This document shows, piece after piece, positions 1 through 6,736 of a stretch of 12,587 nucleotides of DNA. The stretch lies in NCBI GenBank assembly GCA_024762485.1, contig JANTHH010000062.1, positions 1-12,587 on the forward strand. The letters are read 5' to 3'. This DNA is from Chromatiales bacterium. GTDB taxonomy: Bacteria; Pseudomonadota; Gammaproteobacteria; Chromatiales; Chromatiaceae. A model generated the notes under the pieces. That model worked only from the letters and a program-made list of their open reading frames with translations, did not search any database and was not told the DNA's origin. Position 1 is the stretch's first letter. Each line of letters opens with the position of its first letter. The translations under genes and the position numbers were made by a program.

Positions 1-1481
1 GGCGGTATCAGGCCGCCGGCGGCGCTGCGCGGACCCTTGGCGGGTCGGCGCTCCACCTGCACCTGCTGACCGGCCAGCCGTTTCACCTCCGCCAGCAGTT
101 CGCGGGTGAAGGCCAGGTTGGCCTGGGCCTGCGGCACCGCCACCCCCTGGCGGATGACATCCTCGTAGAGGCTGATGGCACGTTCGTAGTCACCGAGCTG
201 GAAACGGCTGTTGGCGAGGTTGAACACCGCCCGGCCCCGCGCCTGCCTGTCGTCGGCCAGCCAGGCGGCATCGGCGAAGGCGCTGCGTGCACAGTCGTAG
301 TCGCTTAGCCGGTAGCAGCTCACACCCACGCCGAAACGACCGGCATAGCCATCGATCACCTCAAAAGCTTCACGGGCGCGGGCATAATCACCGGCCTGCA
401 GGGCCCGCCAGGCCGTCTCCGCACCGGCCGCGGCGCGGACCGGTTCCGTGAGGCCGGCGAGCCCCGGCAGCAGCAACAGCCCCAGCGACCAGCGGCCCAG
501 CCGGCCGGGGCCCAGCAACAGCACCAGCAAGAGCATGACGGCGGGGGTGAGCGCCCAGGGGTAGAGCTCCTGCCACTGCAGCCGCGCCTGCGCCCCGTCG
601 GTGATGCGTGCCGGGCCGTGGCGCCAGACCTCGGCCAGCCGCGGACCACCCCCCGCCACCGGGGCGTGGTAGCGTCCGCCGCCTGTCGCCGCCAGCCGGG
701 CCAGCCAGTCTCCCTGCAGGGCGCTCACCACCGGCTGGCCCCGGTCGAGCAGCCATTCACCGTCGACATCACGCAGCGGCACCGCCTGGCTGCCGCCGAT
801 GCCGATCACGTCCAGCCCGACACCGTCCTCCGCCAGCCGCGCCATCTGCTCCTCGGCGCTGCTGCGCGCAGACTCCTCCAGGTCGCCATCACTGAGCAGC
901 ACCAGCCCTGCGGGCGAATGTCCCGCCAGCCACTGGTGGCCGCTCGCCAGCGCCCCGGCCAGGTCGTTGCCGAGGGTCGGCAGCGCGATCTGCTGCAACT
1001 GCAGCAGATACTGGTCGAGGATGCGTCGGTCACGGGTCGGCGGCAGGTAGGCGTGAGCGCGCCCGGCGAACAGCACCAGGCCGATGGCCGGGCGGGGAGA
1101 CTGGTGCAGCCAGCCCCGCACCAGCGCGATGGCGTGGCTGCGCCGGCTCGGCTGCAGGTCGCCGGCGGTCATCGAGCGCGACAGGTCGATGATCGCCACC
1201 AACTCGCCGGGCGTCGCCAGCCCCTGGCCGGCCAGTGGCAGGCGCGGACCGGCCAGTGCGATGCTGAGCAGGACCCAGCACAGCACCATGGCCACAGCCG
1301 GCCAGGACAACGCCCGACGCCGACCGGCGGACCGTGCGACACGAACCCACGGCTGCAGCGGGCGATCGGCATAGCCATCGAGCACCCGCCGCTCGCGCCA
1401 GCGCCGCCAGCCCAGCAACAGCAGCGGGTAGATCGCCAGCAGCAGCCAGCCGGGTTCGCGCCAGTAGAGGGGCTCAGGCAT
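1..1481 (-). CDS. BatB-like VWA protein fused to C-terminal TPRs (partial, 3' end outside window)
   Basis: The reading frame is open from an ATG at 1481 to the window edge, 493 residues so far. Order: TM helices at about 10-24 and 60-78; a von Willebrand factor A domain at about 93-290; a TM helix at about 308-325; then helical TPR-type repeats at about 355-470. The MIDAS metal site is intact by eye: D99-L-S101-R-S103, T149 in the LPPTRD motif, and D198 in the LLSDGD motif. The family acts at the inner membrane with its VWA domain outside the cytoplasm. In many Bat operons BatB (VWA) and BatC (TPR) are separate genes; here they are one polypeptide. The start overlaps the end of the BatA gene by 8 bases, with a weak AGG 9 bases upstream, so translation is probably coupled. 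A BatD-like gene would be expected further left but is not visible. Confidence 0.9.
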   Translation of the reverse strand, partial: MPEPLYWREPGWLLLAIYPLLLLGWRRWRERRVLDGYADRPLQPWVRVARSAGRRRALSWPAVAMVLCWVLLSIALAGPRLPLAGQGLATPGELVAIIDLSRSMTAGDLQPSRRSHAIALVRGWLHQSPRPAIGLVLFAGRAHAYLPPTRDRRILDQYLLQLQQIALPTLGNDLAGALASGHQWLAGHSPAGLVLLSDGDLEESARSSAEEQMARLAEDGVGLDVIGIGGSQAVPLRDVDGEWLLDRGQPVVSALQGDWLARLAATGGGRYHAPVAGGGPRLAEVWRHGPARITDGAQARLQWQELYPWALTPAVMLLLVLLLGPGRLGRWSLGLLLLPGLAGLTEPVRAAAGAETAWRALQAGDYARAREAFEVIDGYAGRFGVGVSCYRLSDYDCARSAFADAAWLADDRQARGRAVFNLANSRFQLGDYERAISLYEDVIRQGVAVPQAQANLAFTRELLAEVKRLAGQQVQVERRPAKGPRSAAGGLIP

Positions 1482-2469
1482 GGCGGTGCCTGTCGGGAGC
1501 CGGCAGCCAGGGCTGCATGCCGAGCAGCAGCAGCGCCAGCAGCAGCGGCCAGTGATAGAGCGGTTCGCGCACCCGCTCAATGGCGGGCGGCGGCAGCCGC
1601 GACTGGTGCAATGCCTCGATCTGCCGCAGCGCCTCGCGCAGGTCGTCCGCCGCGCCGGCATGGAAGCTGAGGCCACCGGTGCGCGCTGCCAGCGCCTCGA
1701 GCAGCGTCACGTCGGCGGGCTCGTAGATCAGCTCGCTGTTGTCCTGGACCAGCCCCCCGCTGCGGGCGCCGATGGCGATGGTGTGCAGGGTCAGGCCCGC
1801 TGCCCGCAGCCGGTCGACACCCTGCTGTGGCGACAACCGGCCGCTGGGGCGCACGGCATCGGTGATCAGCACCACCGCCCGGGGCCCGTCCGTCTGCCCC
1901 GGGAACGATTCGGCCGCCAGTGCCAGGGCATCGCCCAGCGCCGCGTAGCGCCCGGCCATCACCGGCTGCAGACGCGCCAGCAACTGCCGGAACAACGCCC
2001 GGTCACGGGTGGGTGGCACCCACAGTGCCGGCGGCTGACCGAACACCACCAGGCCGATCTCGCTGCCGTCGAAATCGGCGACGAAACGATCGAGCAGCAG
2101 CTTGGCGAGACTCAGGCGGTCGAGCCGGCGGCCGTCGAGCTGGTAGTCGCGCAGGCTCATGCTGACGGAGGTGTCCACCACCAGCATCAGCTGCAGCGGC
2201 GAAGGACGCTCGGGCAGTGGCGCGCCGTAGTGCACCGGCTGGGCCAGCGCCAGCAGCAACAGCGCCATCACCAGGGTCGCCAGACCGTTGCGGCCGGCCG
2301 GGGGGTGCGTGTCACCGGGCGCCGCCAACTGCCCGGCTGCAGGGTGGCGCAGTGCCACCGGGCGCAGCAGCAGCTCGCCCAGCCGCCGGCCGGGTTTGCG
2401 CCACAACCACCACAGCAGCGGCAGGGCGAGCAGCCAGGCGGGCGCGAGCAGCGCGTAGTCAGCCGGCAT
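1474..2469 (-). CDS. BatA-like von Willebrand factor A domain membrane protein
   Basis: 331 residues. TM helix at about 6-23, second TM at about 62-80, VWA domain at about 92-285, and a final TM helix near 305-322. The MIDAS motif is complete: D99-T-S101-V-S103, T154 in VPPTRD, and D204 in LITDAV. This is the usual BatA layout of helices bracketing a VWA domain. The family is linked to aerotolerance and stress in Bacteroides and is presumed to be a substrate or partner of the MoxR ATPase encoded upstream. The start at 2469 is chosen because it gives a canonical N-terminus, has a strong AGGGGG 6 bases upstream, and overlaps the previous gene by 11 bases. The same frame stays open far upstream (to 3795), but that part is antisense shadow of the DUF58 gene frame and lacks family features. 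Confidence 0.93.
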   Translation of the reverse strand: MPADYALLAPAWLLALPLLWWLWRKPGRRLGELLLRPVALRHPAAGQLAAPGDTHPPAGRNGLATLVMALLLLALAQPVHYGAPLPERPSPLQLMLVVDTSVSMSLRDYQLDGRRLDRLSLAKLLLDRFVADFDGSEIGLVVFGQPPALWVPPTRDRALFRQLLARLQPVMAGRYAALGDALALAAESFPGQTDGPRAVVLITDAVRPSGRLSPQQGVDRLRAAGLTLHTIAIGARSGGLVQDNSELIYEPADVTLLEALAARTGGLSFHAGAADDLREALRQIEALHQSRLPPPAIERVREPLYHWPLLLALLLLGMQPWLPAPDRHRHA

Positions 2470-2824
2470 CGCGCACCCCCTGCAGCAGGCGCTGCAGCGT
2501 GGCCAGGTCCGGCGCTTGCGCGGCGAAACGGGCCCGGTCGAAGGCCGCGCGCAGCGGTGTGCCGGGTACCGGTTCACCCCGCTGTTGTCGGCAGGCCTGC
2601 CACAGCAGGTCCGCCGCCCGGCGCGGGTCGAGGCGGCCGGCCCGCACCCGGCGCGGCAGGCGCCAGAGCAGCCAGTGCCAGCGGCCGCTCCGCTGCCAAT
2701 AGCGCCAGGTGGCCCACAGCAGGGGCGGCAGGGCCAGCAGCCACCAGGCCGCCGTAGCGCTGCCGGCCGCCGGTGCCGCAGCTGGCAGGATGTCGACGAT
2801 GCCCGCCAGCTCAGGCGCGGCCAC
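2459..2824 (-). CDS. DUF4381-like single-pass membrane protein
   Basis: 121 residues starting at GTG (2824), supported by GGAG 7 bases upstream. One hydrophobic helix at about 26-42 is followed by a basic, Trp/Arg-rich cytoplasmic stretch (YWQRSGRWHW) and a helical tail. The family (DUF4381) is known almost only from this operon position, between DUF58 and the BatA-like gene. Its biochemical role is unknown; it is assumed to be an accessory subunit of the MoxR/VWA complex. It overlaps the DUF58 gene by 14 bases and the BatA gene by 11, so its product is probably made in step with theirs. Family assignment rests on size, topology and neighbours more than on a diagnostic motif. Confidence 0.8.
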   Translation of the reverse strand: MAAPELAGIVDILPAAAPAAGSATAAWWLLALPPLLWATWRYWQRSGRWHWLLWRLPRRVRAGRLDPRRAADLLWQACRQQRGEPVPGTPLRAAFDRARFAAQAPDLATLQRLLQGVRDAG

Positions 2825-3749
2825 CGGCCATCTCCGTCAGTGCCCGGGGCAGGTCGTCCGCGGTGCTCGCCAGCGCAGCGAAGCCCACCCCGGCCGCGGC
2901 GCACAGCCCGGCCAGGGCCTGCTGCCGTTGGGCGAAACGCTGGGCGATGGCGGCGCGCACCGCGGGGTCGTCGCTGTCGATGTCGTGCTGCGCGCCGTCC
3001 CAGGCCAGGCTCAGCGGCCCCAGTGCCGGCAGTGCCTGCTCGGCGGGGTCGAACAGCTGCACGGCCTGCACCCGGCAGGCCCGTGCCAGGCGCTGCAGGG
3101 CGGACCGCTGGCCGTCGTCGAGCCCGCCGAAGTCGCTCAACAGGTAGATGTGGCTGCCATGCGGCAGCCGGTGCTGCAGCAGCGGCAGTGCCTGGTCGAA
3201 GGTGCTGTCCGCGCCCTGCCCGCCAGCCGGCCCGCCGCCGGGCATGCAGGTCTGGTTGGCCCTGCCCAGCAGCTGCCGGACTGCCGACGAGCCGGCACGC
3301 GGCGGCAGCCAGTGCAGCTGCGCGCCCATGTCCAGCACCGCCACCTCGTGCCCCCGGGCGGTCTCGTGGGCGGCGAGAAACACCGCCAGGCGCAGGGCCT
3401 GGGTCAGCTTGAGGCGCGCGCGGGTGCCGAAGCACATGCCGGCGCGGCGATCGAGCAGGATGCCGGTCTGGGGGCTGATGTCCTGGTGGAACACCCGCAC
3501 CTGGGTGTGCTGCTGGCGGGCACTGGCGCGCCAGTTGATATGGCGCGGCGGGTCGCCGGGCTGATAGCGGCGGGTCTCGGCGTAGTCCAGTCCGCTGCCC
3601 GGCGCGCGGGCGCTGTGCTCCCCCACCCGCCCGCGCCGTCCGGGCGGGGTCGGCTGGGGGAAACCGGGCCAGCGCCCGGCCGCGGCCACCAGCTGGTGTA
3701 TCTGGTCGGCCGACAGCAGCGGGGCGCCGGGCGCCGGGACGGTGTTCAA
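2811..3749 (-). CDS. DUF58 domain protein of the Bat/MoxR operon
   Basis: 312 residues. The diagnostic DUF58 signature is at about residues 55-78: DYAETRRYQPGD followed by RHINWRASAR, then a region with a VWA-like fold (ILLDRRAGM near 98-104). No clear TM helix is seen, in contrast to longer DUF58 proteins with two N-terminal helices, so it is probably cytoplasmic or peripheral. The start is TTG at 3749, in a 4-base TTGA overlap with the moxR stop. AAGG lies 10 bases upstream inside the moxR end, which fits translational coupling. The family regularly accompanies MoxR ATPases and is thought to link the ATPase with membrane VWA proteins; its molecular activity is not established. Confidence 0.9.
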   Translation of the reverse strand: MNTVPAPGAPLLSADQIHQLVAAAGRWPGFPQPTPPGRRGRVGEHSARAPGSGLDYAETRRYQPGDPPRHINWRASARQQHTQVRVFHQDISPQTGILLDRRAGMCFGTRARLKLTQALRLAVFLAAHETARGHEVAVLDMGAQLHWLPPRAGSSAVRQLLGRANQTCMPGGGPAGGQGADSTFDQALPLLQHRLPHGSHIYLLSDFGGLDDGQRSALQRLARACRVQAVQLFDPAEQALPALGPLSLAWDGAQHDIDSDDPAVRAAIAQRFAQRQQALAGLCAAAGVGFAALASTADDLPRALTEMAGGRA

Positions 3750-4723
3750 GGCGCGGGCACCTTGTCGAGCAGGCCCTGGATGATGGTCTCGGCATCGATG
3801 CCGGCGCTGGCGGCGGCGAAATCGAGCACCAGGCGATGGCGCAGCACGTCCGGGGCCAGCGCGATGACGTCCTCGGGGATCACGTAGTCCCGCCCCGCGA
3901 GCAGGGCGCGGGCACTGGCCGCCTTGAGCAGCCAGATCGAGCCGCGCGGCGAGGCCCCCGCCACCACCATGTCCGCCCAGTCCGGCTGCCAGCGACCAGG
4001 GTCACGGGTGGCGGCGACCAGTTCCACCGCATAACGCTCGACGGCCGGCTCGATGTGGATGTCCTGCAGGCCATCGCGCAGGGAGAGGATCTGCGCCGGC
4101 TCCAGCACCGCCTGCACCTGGCTCTCGAGGTGGCCGTCGCGGCTGGCGCGGGCGCGGCGCACGATCTCCACCTCCTCCTCCACGCCGGGGTAGTCCAGCA
4201 GCACGTGGAACAGGAAGCGGTCGAGCTGAGCCTCGGGCAGCGGGTAGGTGCCCGACTGCTCCAGCGGGTTCTGGGTGGCGAGCACGATGAACAGCTCCGG
4301 CAGACGCCGGGTCTCGCCACCGACGGTGATCTGCTGTTCCGCCATCGCCTCCAGCAGCGCGGACTGCACCTTGGGCGGTGCGCGGTTGATCTCGTCGGCC
4401 AGCAGGATCTCGTGGAACAGCGGCCCCGGCAGGAAGCGGAAACCGCCCGTCGCTGCCTCGTAGATCTCACTGCCGGTCAGGTCGCCCGGCATCAGGTCCG
4501 GCGTGAACTGGATGCGCTGGAAGCTGGCATGCACCCCGCAGGCCAGCGCGTGCACCGCCGTGGTTTTGGCCAGCCCCGGCGGCCCCTCCAGCAGCACATG
4601 GCCACCGCCGAGCAGGGCCAGCAGCAGGCGGTCGAGCAGGGTCGTCTGGCCGACGATCACCTTGGCCAGTTGTTCACGGAGGGATTGCAGGGCCTCGAGC
4701 CCGGCAGTAGAGGTGTTGTTCAT
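3746..4723 (-). CDS. MoxR-family AAA+ ATPase
   Basis: 325 residues, a normal length for MoxR. Walker A is GPPGLAKTT (47-55), Walker B is EILLADE (105-111), sensor 1 is ATQNP (149-153), and the arginine finger lies in LPEAQLDRF (R169). A C-terminal lid domain carries an ASPRGS motif in sensor-2 position. MoxR ATPases act as chaperone-like remodellers of VWA proteins, and two are encoded directly downstream. The frame is open further upstream to 4969, but ATG 4723 is preferred. It gives the standard N-terminus, has GGGAA about 6 bases upstream, and sits about 20 bases downstream of the likely transcription start from the promoter at 4751-4780. A longer start would place that promoter inside the gene. 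Confidence 0.95.
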   Translation of the reverse strand: MNNTSTAGLEALQSLREQLAKVIVGQTTLLDRLLLALLGGGHVLLEGPPGLAKTTAVHALACGVHASFQRIQFTPDLMPGDLTGSEIYEAATGGFRFLPGPLFHEILLADEINRAPPKVQSALLEAMAEQQITVGGETRRLPELFIVLATQNPLEQSGTYPLPEAQLDRFLFHVLLDYPGVEEEVEIVRRARASRDGHLESQVQAVLEPAQILSLRDGLQDIHIEPAVERYAVELVAATRDPGRWQPDWADMVVAGASPRGSIWLLKAASARALLAGRDYVIPEDVIALAPDVLRHRLVLDFAAASAGIDAETIIQGLLDKVPAP

Positions 4724-4750
4724 GGAATGTTCCCAGGCAGTACAGCGGGC

Positions 4751-4780
4751 ATTATCAATAGGATGTGCGGGGATTGCCAA
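4751..4780 (-). promoter_or_regulatory. sigma70-type promoter of the moxR/Bat operon
   Basis: On the minus strand TTGGCA (4775-4780) and GATAAT (4751-4756) are separated by 18 bases. Each hexamer matches the sigma70 consensus at 5 of 6 positions. The predicted transcript would begin near 4744, giving a leader of about 20 bases before the moxR ATG. No other promoter of this quality was seen before the tightly overlapping downstream genes, so it probably drives the whole operon. Confidence 0.6.
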
Positions 4781-5105
4781 ACGGCGTGGCCGGTTGGGCG
4801 TTGAGGGTGGCTGCAGGCTGATCGGCATCGATTGCATCGCATGACCGCGCGGAACCGCCTGCCTATCGAGGCATTTGCCTGGCTGGCCAGCGACTGGCAG
4901 TATCGGGAAAACACATAAAGCAATCAGGGAATGATCATGCGCCAGACAGACTGCTACCGCCCTTTTCATGGACCTGCCTCACAACTCGCGCCGCTGCCGG
5001 GCGGCAGCAGAAAGAGAACAAATGCCCGTATATTCCAATACTCGTGTCAGCCGTATATCCCAATATTCAGGTTGGCCACATAATCAACCGTTAGCTGAAT
5101 AAAAG
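4781..5105. other. intergenic region between the moxR promoter and the AT-rich insert
   Basis: No gene is convincing here. The left part (to about 5008) has the base composition of the host chromosome. It ends in a short GC hairpin (4993-5008: GCTGCCG, two bases, CGGCAGC) without a T-tract on either strand, so it is not a clear terminator. From about 5009 the sequence becomes AT-rich and runs into repeat R1a. The change in composition marks the likely left boundary of the inserted region. Confidence 0.5.
5029..5086 (+). repeat. R1a, first copy of a 58-bp repeat made of 25-bp units
   Basis: Aligns without gaps to 5482-5539, 49 of 58 identical by hand count, most differences being transitions. 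Inside it, a 25-bp unit is repeated in tandem (5029-5053 and 5054-5078; both begin TATAT-C-C-CAATA) and a third unit starts with CATA. It ends 19 bases before the start of the 107-aa gene. Confidence 0.8.
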
Positions 5106-5429
5106 ATGAGCACTCCGCATAAACAACCAATCATCTACGTTGTGCTCACATTCGTGCTGACTGGCATTGCTTACTTTGTCTTCGTATACCAATCACCGAT
5201 AACGGTGACCCATACACAGCATATCGAGGTCGAGCCGAGCACGAGGTTCACCGAGCTTCTGGGCAAAAAAGAGCTGACCCCTGAAGAATTTGAAGAGCTA
5301 AAAATGGAGTCATATAACCACTGGGTCAAAAGCAGCCCAGGCAATCCGATAAACTTCGAACAATGGAAAGAACTTTTCCAAAATAATCCACCAGCAGGAC
5401 CAGCCAACAAGAATTTGGGTTCGGAGTAA
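5106..5429 (+). CDS. small single-pass membrane protein, unknown function
   Basis: 107 residues, no family recognised. One hydrophobic helix at about 9-27 behind a short basic N-terminus suggests a signal anchor with the rest outside the cytoplasm. The soluble part is acidic and helical, with a LTPEEFEELK stretch (57-66) that looks like a helix cap. Codon use is AT-rich, unlike the flanking operons. The start is the only ATG giving this topology; the ribosome site is weak (AAAAG). The last four residues (LGSE) and the stop codon are encoded by repeat R2a, so the original C-terminus may have been cut or replaced when R2 arrived. It sits between R1a and R2a, the same arrangement as the DUF805 gene that follows. 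Confidence 0.7.
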   Translation: MSTPHKQPIIYVVLTFVLTGIAYFVFVYQSPITVTHTQHIEVEPSTRFTELLGKKELTPEEFEELKMESYNHWVKSSPGNPINFEQWKELFQNNPPAGPANKNLGSE

Positions 5430-5480
5430 TAATTACTATCAGATAAGTGTTTTTAAGGGATTTATACTCTGACCCTAAAC
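5414..5480 (+). repeat. R2a, first copy of a 67-bp repeat with inverted ends
   Basis: Aligns without gaps to 5983-6049, 56 of 67 identical by hand count. Its ends are inverted: the left end TTTGGGTTCGGAGTAA matches the reverse complement of the right end (TTTAGGGTCAGAGTAT) at 12 of 16 positions. This is the pattern of a REP- or MITE-like palindromic element. The first 16 bases are also the 3' end of the 107-aa gene, and R1b starts two bases after the right end. Confidence 0.8.
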
Positions 5481-5481
5481 A

Positions 5482-5539
5482 TATATTCCGACACTCGTGT
5501 CAGCCGCATATTCCAGTATTCGGGTCGGCAACATACTCA
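5482..5539 (+). repeat. R1b, second copy of the 58-bp repeat
   Basis: Partner of R1a. Its first 25-bp unit (5482-5506) contains the dyad GACAC-TC-GTGTC, and its second unit (5507-5531) begins CATATTCCAGTATTCGG. The dyad spaced by 25-bp direct repeats would suit a binding site for a dimeric regulator, but its joining to R2a also fits a composite mobile repeat. It ends 40 bases before the DUF805 start. Confidence 0.8.
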
Positions 5540-5579
5540 GATTTAGGCTTCAAAAAGAAGACATGGATATACTTTAAGG

Positions 5580-5933
5580 ATGAACATCGTTTGGCTGCTT
5601 TTTTCATTTGATGGCCGTATTAGCCGTCAGCCCTATTGGCTCTTTTTCTCTGCATCAATAGCCCTGGTATTGATACCAGAATTTATCTTTTTTGGTGTGG
5701 ACACAGAAGCTGCCGACACCTTCGTCAACATAGCAAGCTTGGTATTCCTGTGGCCTGCTTTAGCAGTTCAGGCCAAACGTTGGCACGATCGTGACAAATC
5801 CGCATGGTGGATCTTGATCAATTTCATCCCGTTTATCGGCCCGCTCTGGGCCTTGGTTGAAAATGGCTTCCTAGCGGGTACGGCAGAGGAAAACCGCTTT
5901 GGCTCTAACCCTCTCACCGGTAAACCCGCATGA
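5580..5933 (+). CDS. DUF805 family inner-membrane protein
   Basis: 117 residues, the usual DUF805 length. Family signatures are clear: F-S-F-D-G-R near the N-terminus (8-13) followed by RQPYW, the loop motif AVQAKRWHDRDKSAWW (62-77), and a C-terminal NRFGSNPL. There are three or four hydrophobic segments (about 19-40, 50-65, 76-99). DUF805 proteins are small integral inner-membrane proteins of unknown biochemical role, common in proteobacteria and often on mobile segments. The start gives a family-standard N-terminus; AAGG abuts the ATG, which is closer than ideal. It is preceded by R1b and followed by R2b. The stop overlaps a possible 22-codon frame (5930-5998) by ATGA. Confidence 0.9.
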   Translation: MNIVWLLFSFDGRISRQPYWLFFSASIALVLIPEFIFFGVDTEAADTFVNIASLVFLWPALAVQAKRWHDRDKSAWWILINFIPFIGPLWALVENGFLAGTAEENRFGSNPLTGKPA

Positions 5934-5998
5934 AACCTAATAAGGCCGTGAACGCGGACGCATTTTTCGTTCGCTGCGAGTATTTGGGGTCGGAGTAA
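5930..5998 (+). CDS. possible 22-codon ORF overlapping the DUF805 stop
   Basis: ATG at 5930 overlaps the DUF805 TGA by four bases and the frame runs to TAA at 5996-5998. It would encode MKPNKAVNADAF... ending in LGSE, the last residues and stop coming from the left end of R2b. The 107-aa gene ends with the same LGSE-stop from R2a. It may be a chance frame or the remains of a longer gene cut by R2b. Expression is not supported beyond the overlap. Confidence 0.2.
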   Translation: MKPNKAVNADAFFVRCEYLGSE

Positions 5999-6049
5999 GA
6001 ATTAATATCAGAGAAATGCTTTGAAGGAATTTATACTCTAAACCTAAAT
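5983..6049 (+). repeat. R2b, second copy of the 67-bp repeat
   Basis: Partner of R2a at a fixed offset of 569 bases, no gaps. The inverted ends are more decayed on the right (ACTCTAAACC in place of ACTCTGACCC). It is followed directly by a short R1-like sequence, repeating the R2-R1 junction seen at 5480/5482. Confidence 0.8.
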
Positions 6050-6168
6050 ATCCAATATCGAAAAACAGGCCCACAGCGACTGGGGATGGCGGCGTGAAGG
6101 AAACCAAACCTAGAACGCCGTGGTCGCCGCGACAGGGCTTGATCTAGGGTCCGAGGGTGACATGATGC

Positions 6169-6212
6169 CCCTGTTCAAAGAAAATAGGCCGAGTCATCAG
6201 CCATGAACAGGG
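6169..6212. repeat. inverted repeat, 9-base perfect arms
   Basis: CCCTGTTCA (6169-6177) and TGAACAGGG (6204-6212) are exact reverse complements with a 26-base loop. There is no T-tract, so terminator function is unlikely. It may be an operator, an inverted end of a lost element, or chance. Confidence 0.4.
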
Positions 6213-6298
6213 AGATCGTTGAATATGGCGGATAAAGACACGGCTGCGTTCAAAGCAGATATTCGACAGTCTTTTTAGGCATTAAATGTGGAGTAGAC

Positions 6299-6736
6299 AT
6301 GGATTTTGTCATTAAGGTTATCTGGTTTCCTGGTGCCTTCATAATCACATTCGCACTATCAATGTATTCAGCTAGTTCCTCATTACCTAGAATCTTGCAT
6401 GAGCTTAGCGTGCCTCGAACTGCCATTACCCCAATAGTGATTGTTATTGCCGTTTTTATTACATTACTTGTCACTTTATATATTGTAAAACACATAAGGA
6501 AAAGGCCCGACAACATATGGAAATCAACTAGTATAAAAGTTGCTTCAACATGCATGCTACTTGGCCATCTTGGGATCGCTTCAATGGTGGTTCTTGCCTT
6601 AAAAATGGAGACAGGGGGTGCTTCTGGTCTTTTCTTTATACCGAGCATCCTATGGACATTAGCTTGGTATGCAATTGGGGCCATAGTTAGCCTCGTAAAA
6701 ATTTCAGACACCAACGGCAAGACACGCAAAGCCTAA
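6299..6736 (+). CDS. four-TM membrane protein, unknown function
   Basis: 145 residues, no family recognised. Four hydrophobic helices are evident at about 4-22, 43-63, 79-101 and 110-134. The basic loop KHIRKRPDNIWK (64-75) and the basic tail suggest both ends of the protein are cytoplasmic. The start at 6299 is well supported by GGAG five bases upstream. Codon use is AT-rich, with ATA and AGG codons that are scarce in the flanking operons, indicating transfer. The heptamer TTTAGGC lies 18 bases before the ATG, and the stop codon lies inside GCCTAAC (6731-6737). These resemble the core sites that bound integron gene cassettes. An antisense frame of similar length (6250-6729) is explained by the low stop density and lacks a ribosome site. 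Confidence 0.75.
   Translation: MDFVIKVIWFPGAFIITFALSMYSASSSLPRILHELSVPRTAITPIVIVIAVFITLLVTLYIVKHIRKRPDNIWKSTSIKVASTCMLLGHLGIASMVVLALKMETGGASGLFFIPSILWTLAWYAIGAIVSLVKISDTNGKTRKA

Larger units (their letters stand above)
5934..6298. other. gene-poor stretch with R2b, an R1 remnant and degraded sequence
   Basis: Contains R2b (5983-6049), then about 14 bases resembling the start of R1 (from about 6047). A GC-richer block follows (about 6066-6175). It holds a 21-codon frame (6048-6110, ending DWGWRREGNQT then TAG) closed by a stop just upstream, possibly a gene remnant. Next come an inverted repeat (6169-6212) and a 17-codon ATG frame (6225-6278, beginning MADKDTAAF) with AGGGAG about 10 bases upstream. 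No complete gene is convincing. Confidence 0.5.

Noticed and set aside
4724..4969. In-frame upstream extension of moxR to an ATG at 4969
   Set aside because: It adds residues not typical of MoxR, has no good ribosome site and would put the strong TTGGCA-GATAAT promoter inside the gene.
4993..5008. GC hairpin as a rho-independent terminator
   Set aside because: A two-base loop and no T-tract on either side.
5425..5437. Palindrome AGTAAT-A-ATTACT as an operator
   Set aside because: It is not kept in R2b (AGTAAG...ATTAAT), so it is probably chance within the repeat.
5029..5539. CRISPR array from the short direct repeats
   Set aside because: The 25-bp units are head to tail with no spacers, and no cas gene is present.
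5948..5974. Stem GTGAACG / CGTTCGC with an internal T run as a terminator of the DUF805 gene
   Set aside because: The T run is in the loop, not after the stem, so it does not fit an intrinsic terminator.
6250..6729. 159-codon minus-strand frame over the four-TM gene
   Set aside because: No ribosome site or family features; the plus frame has GGAG at correct spacing and a clean four-helix pattern.
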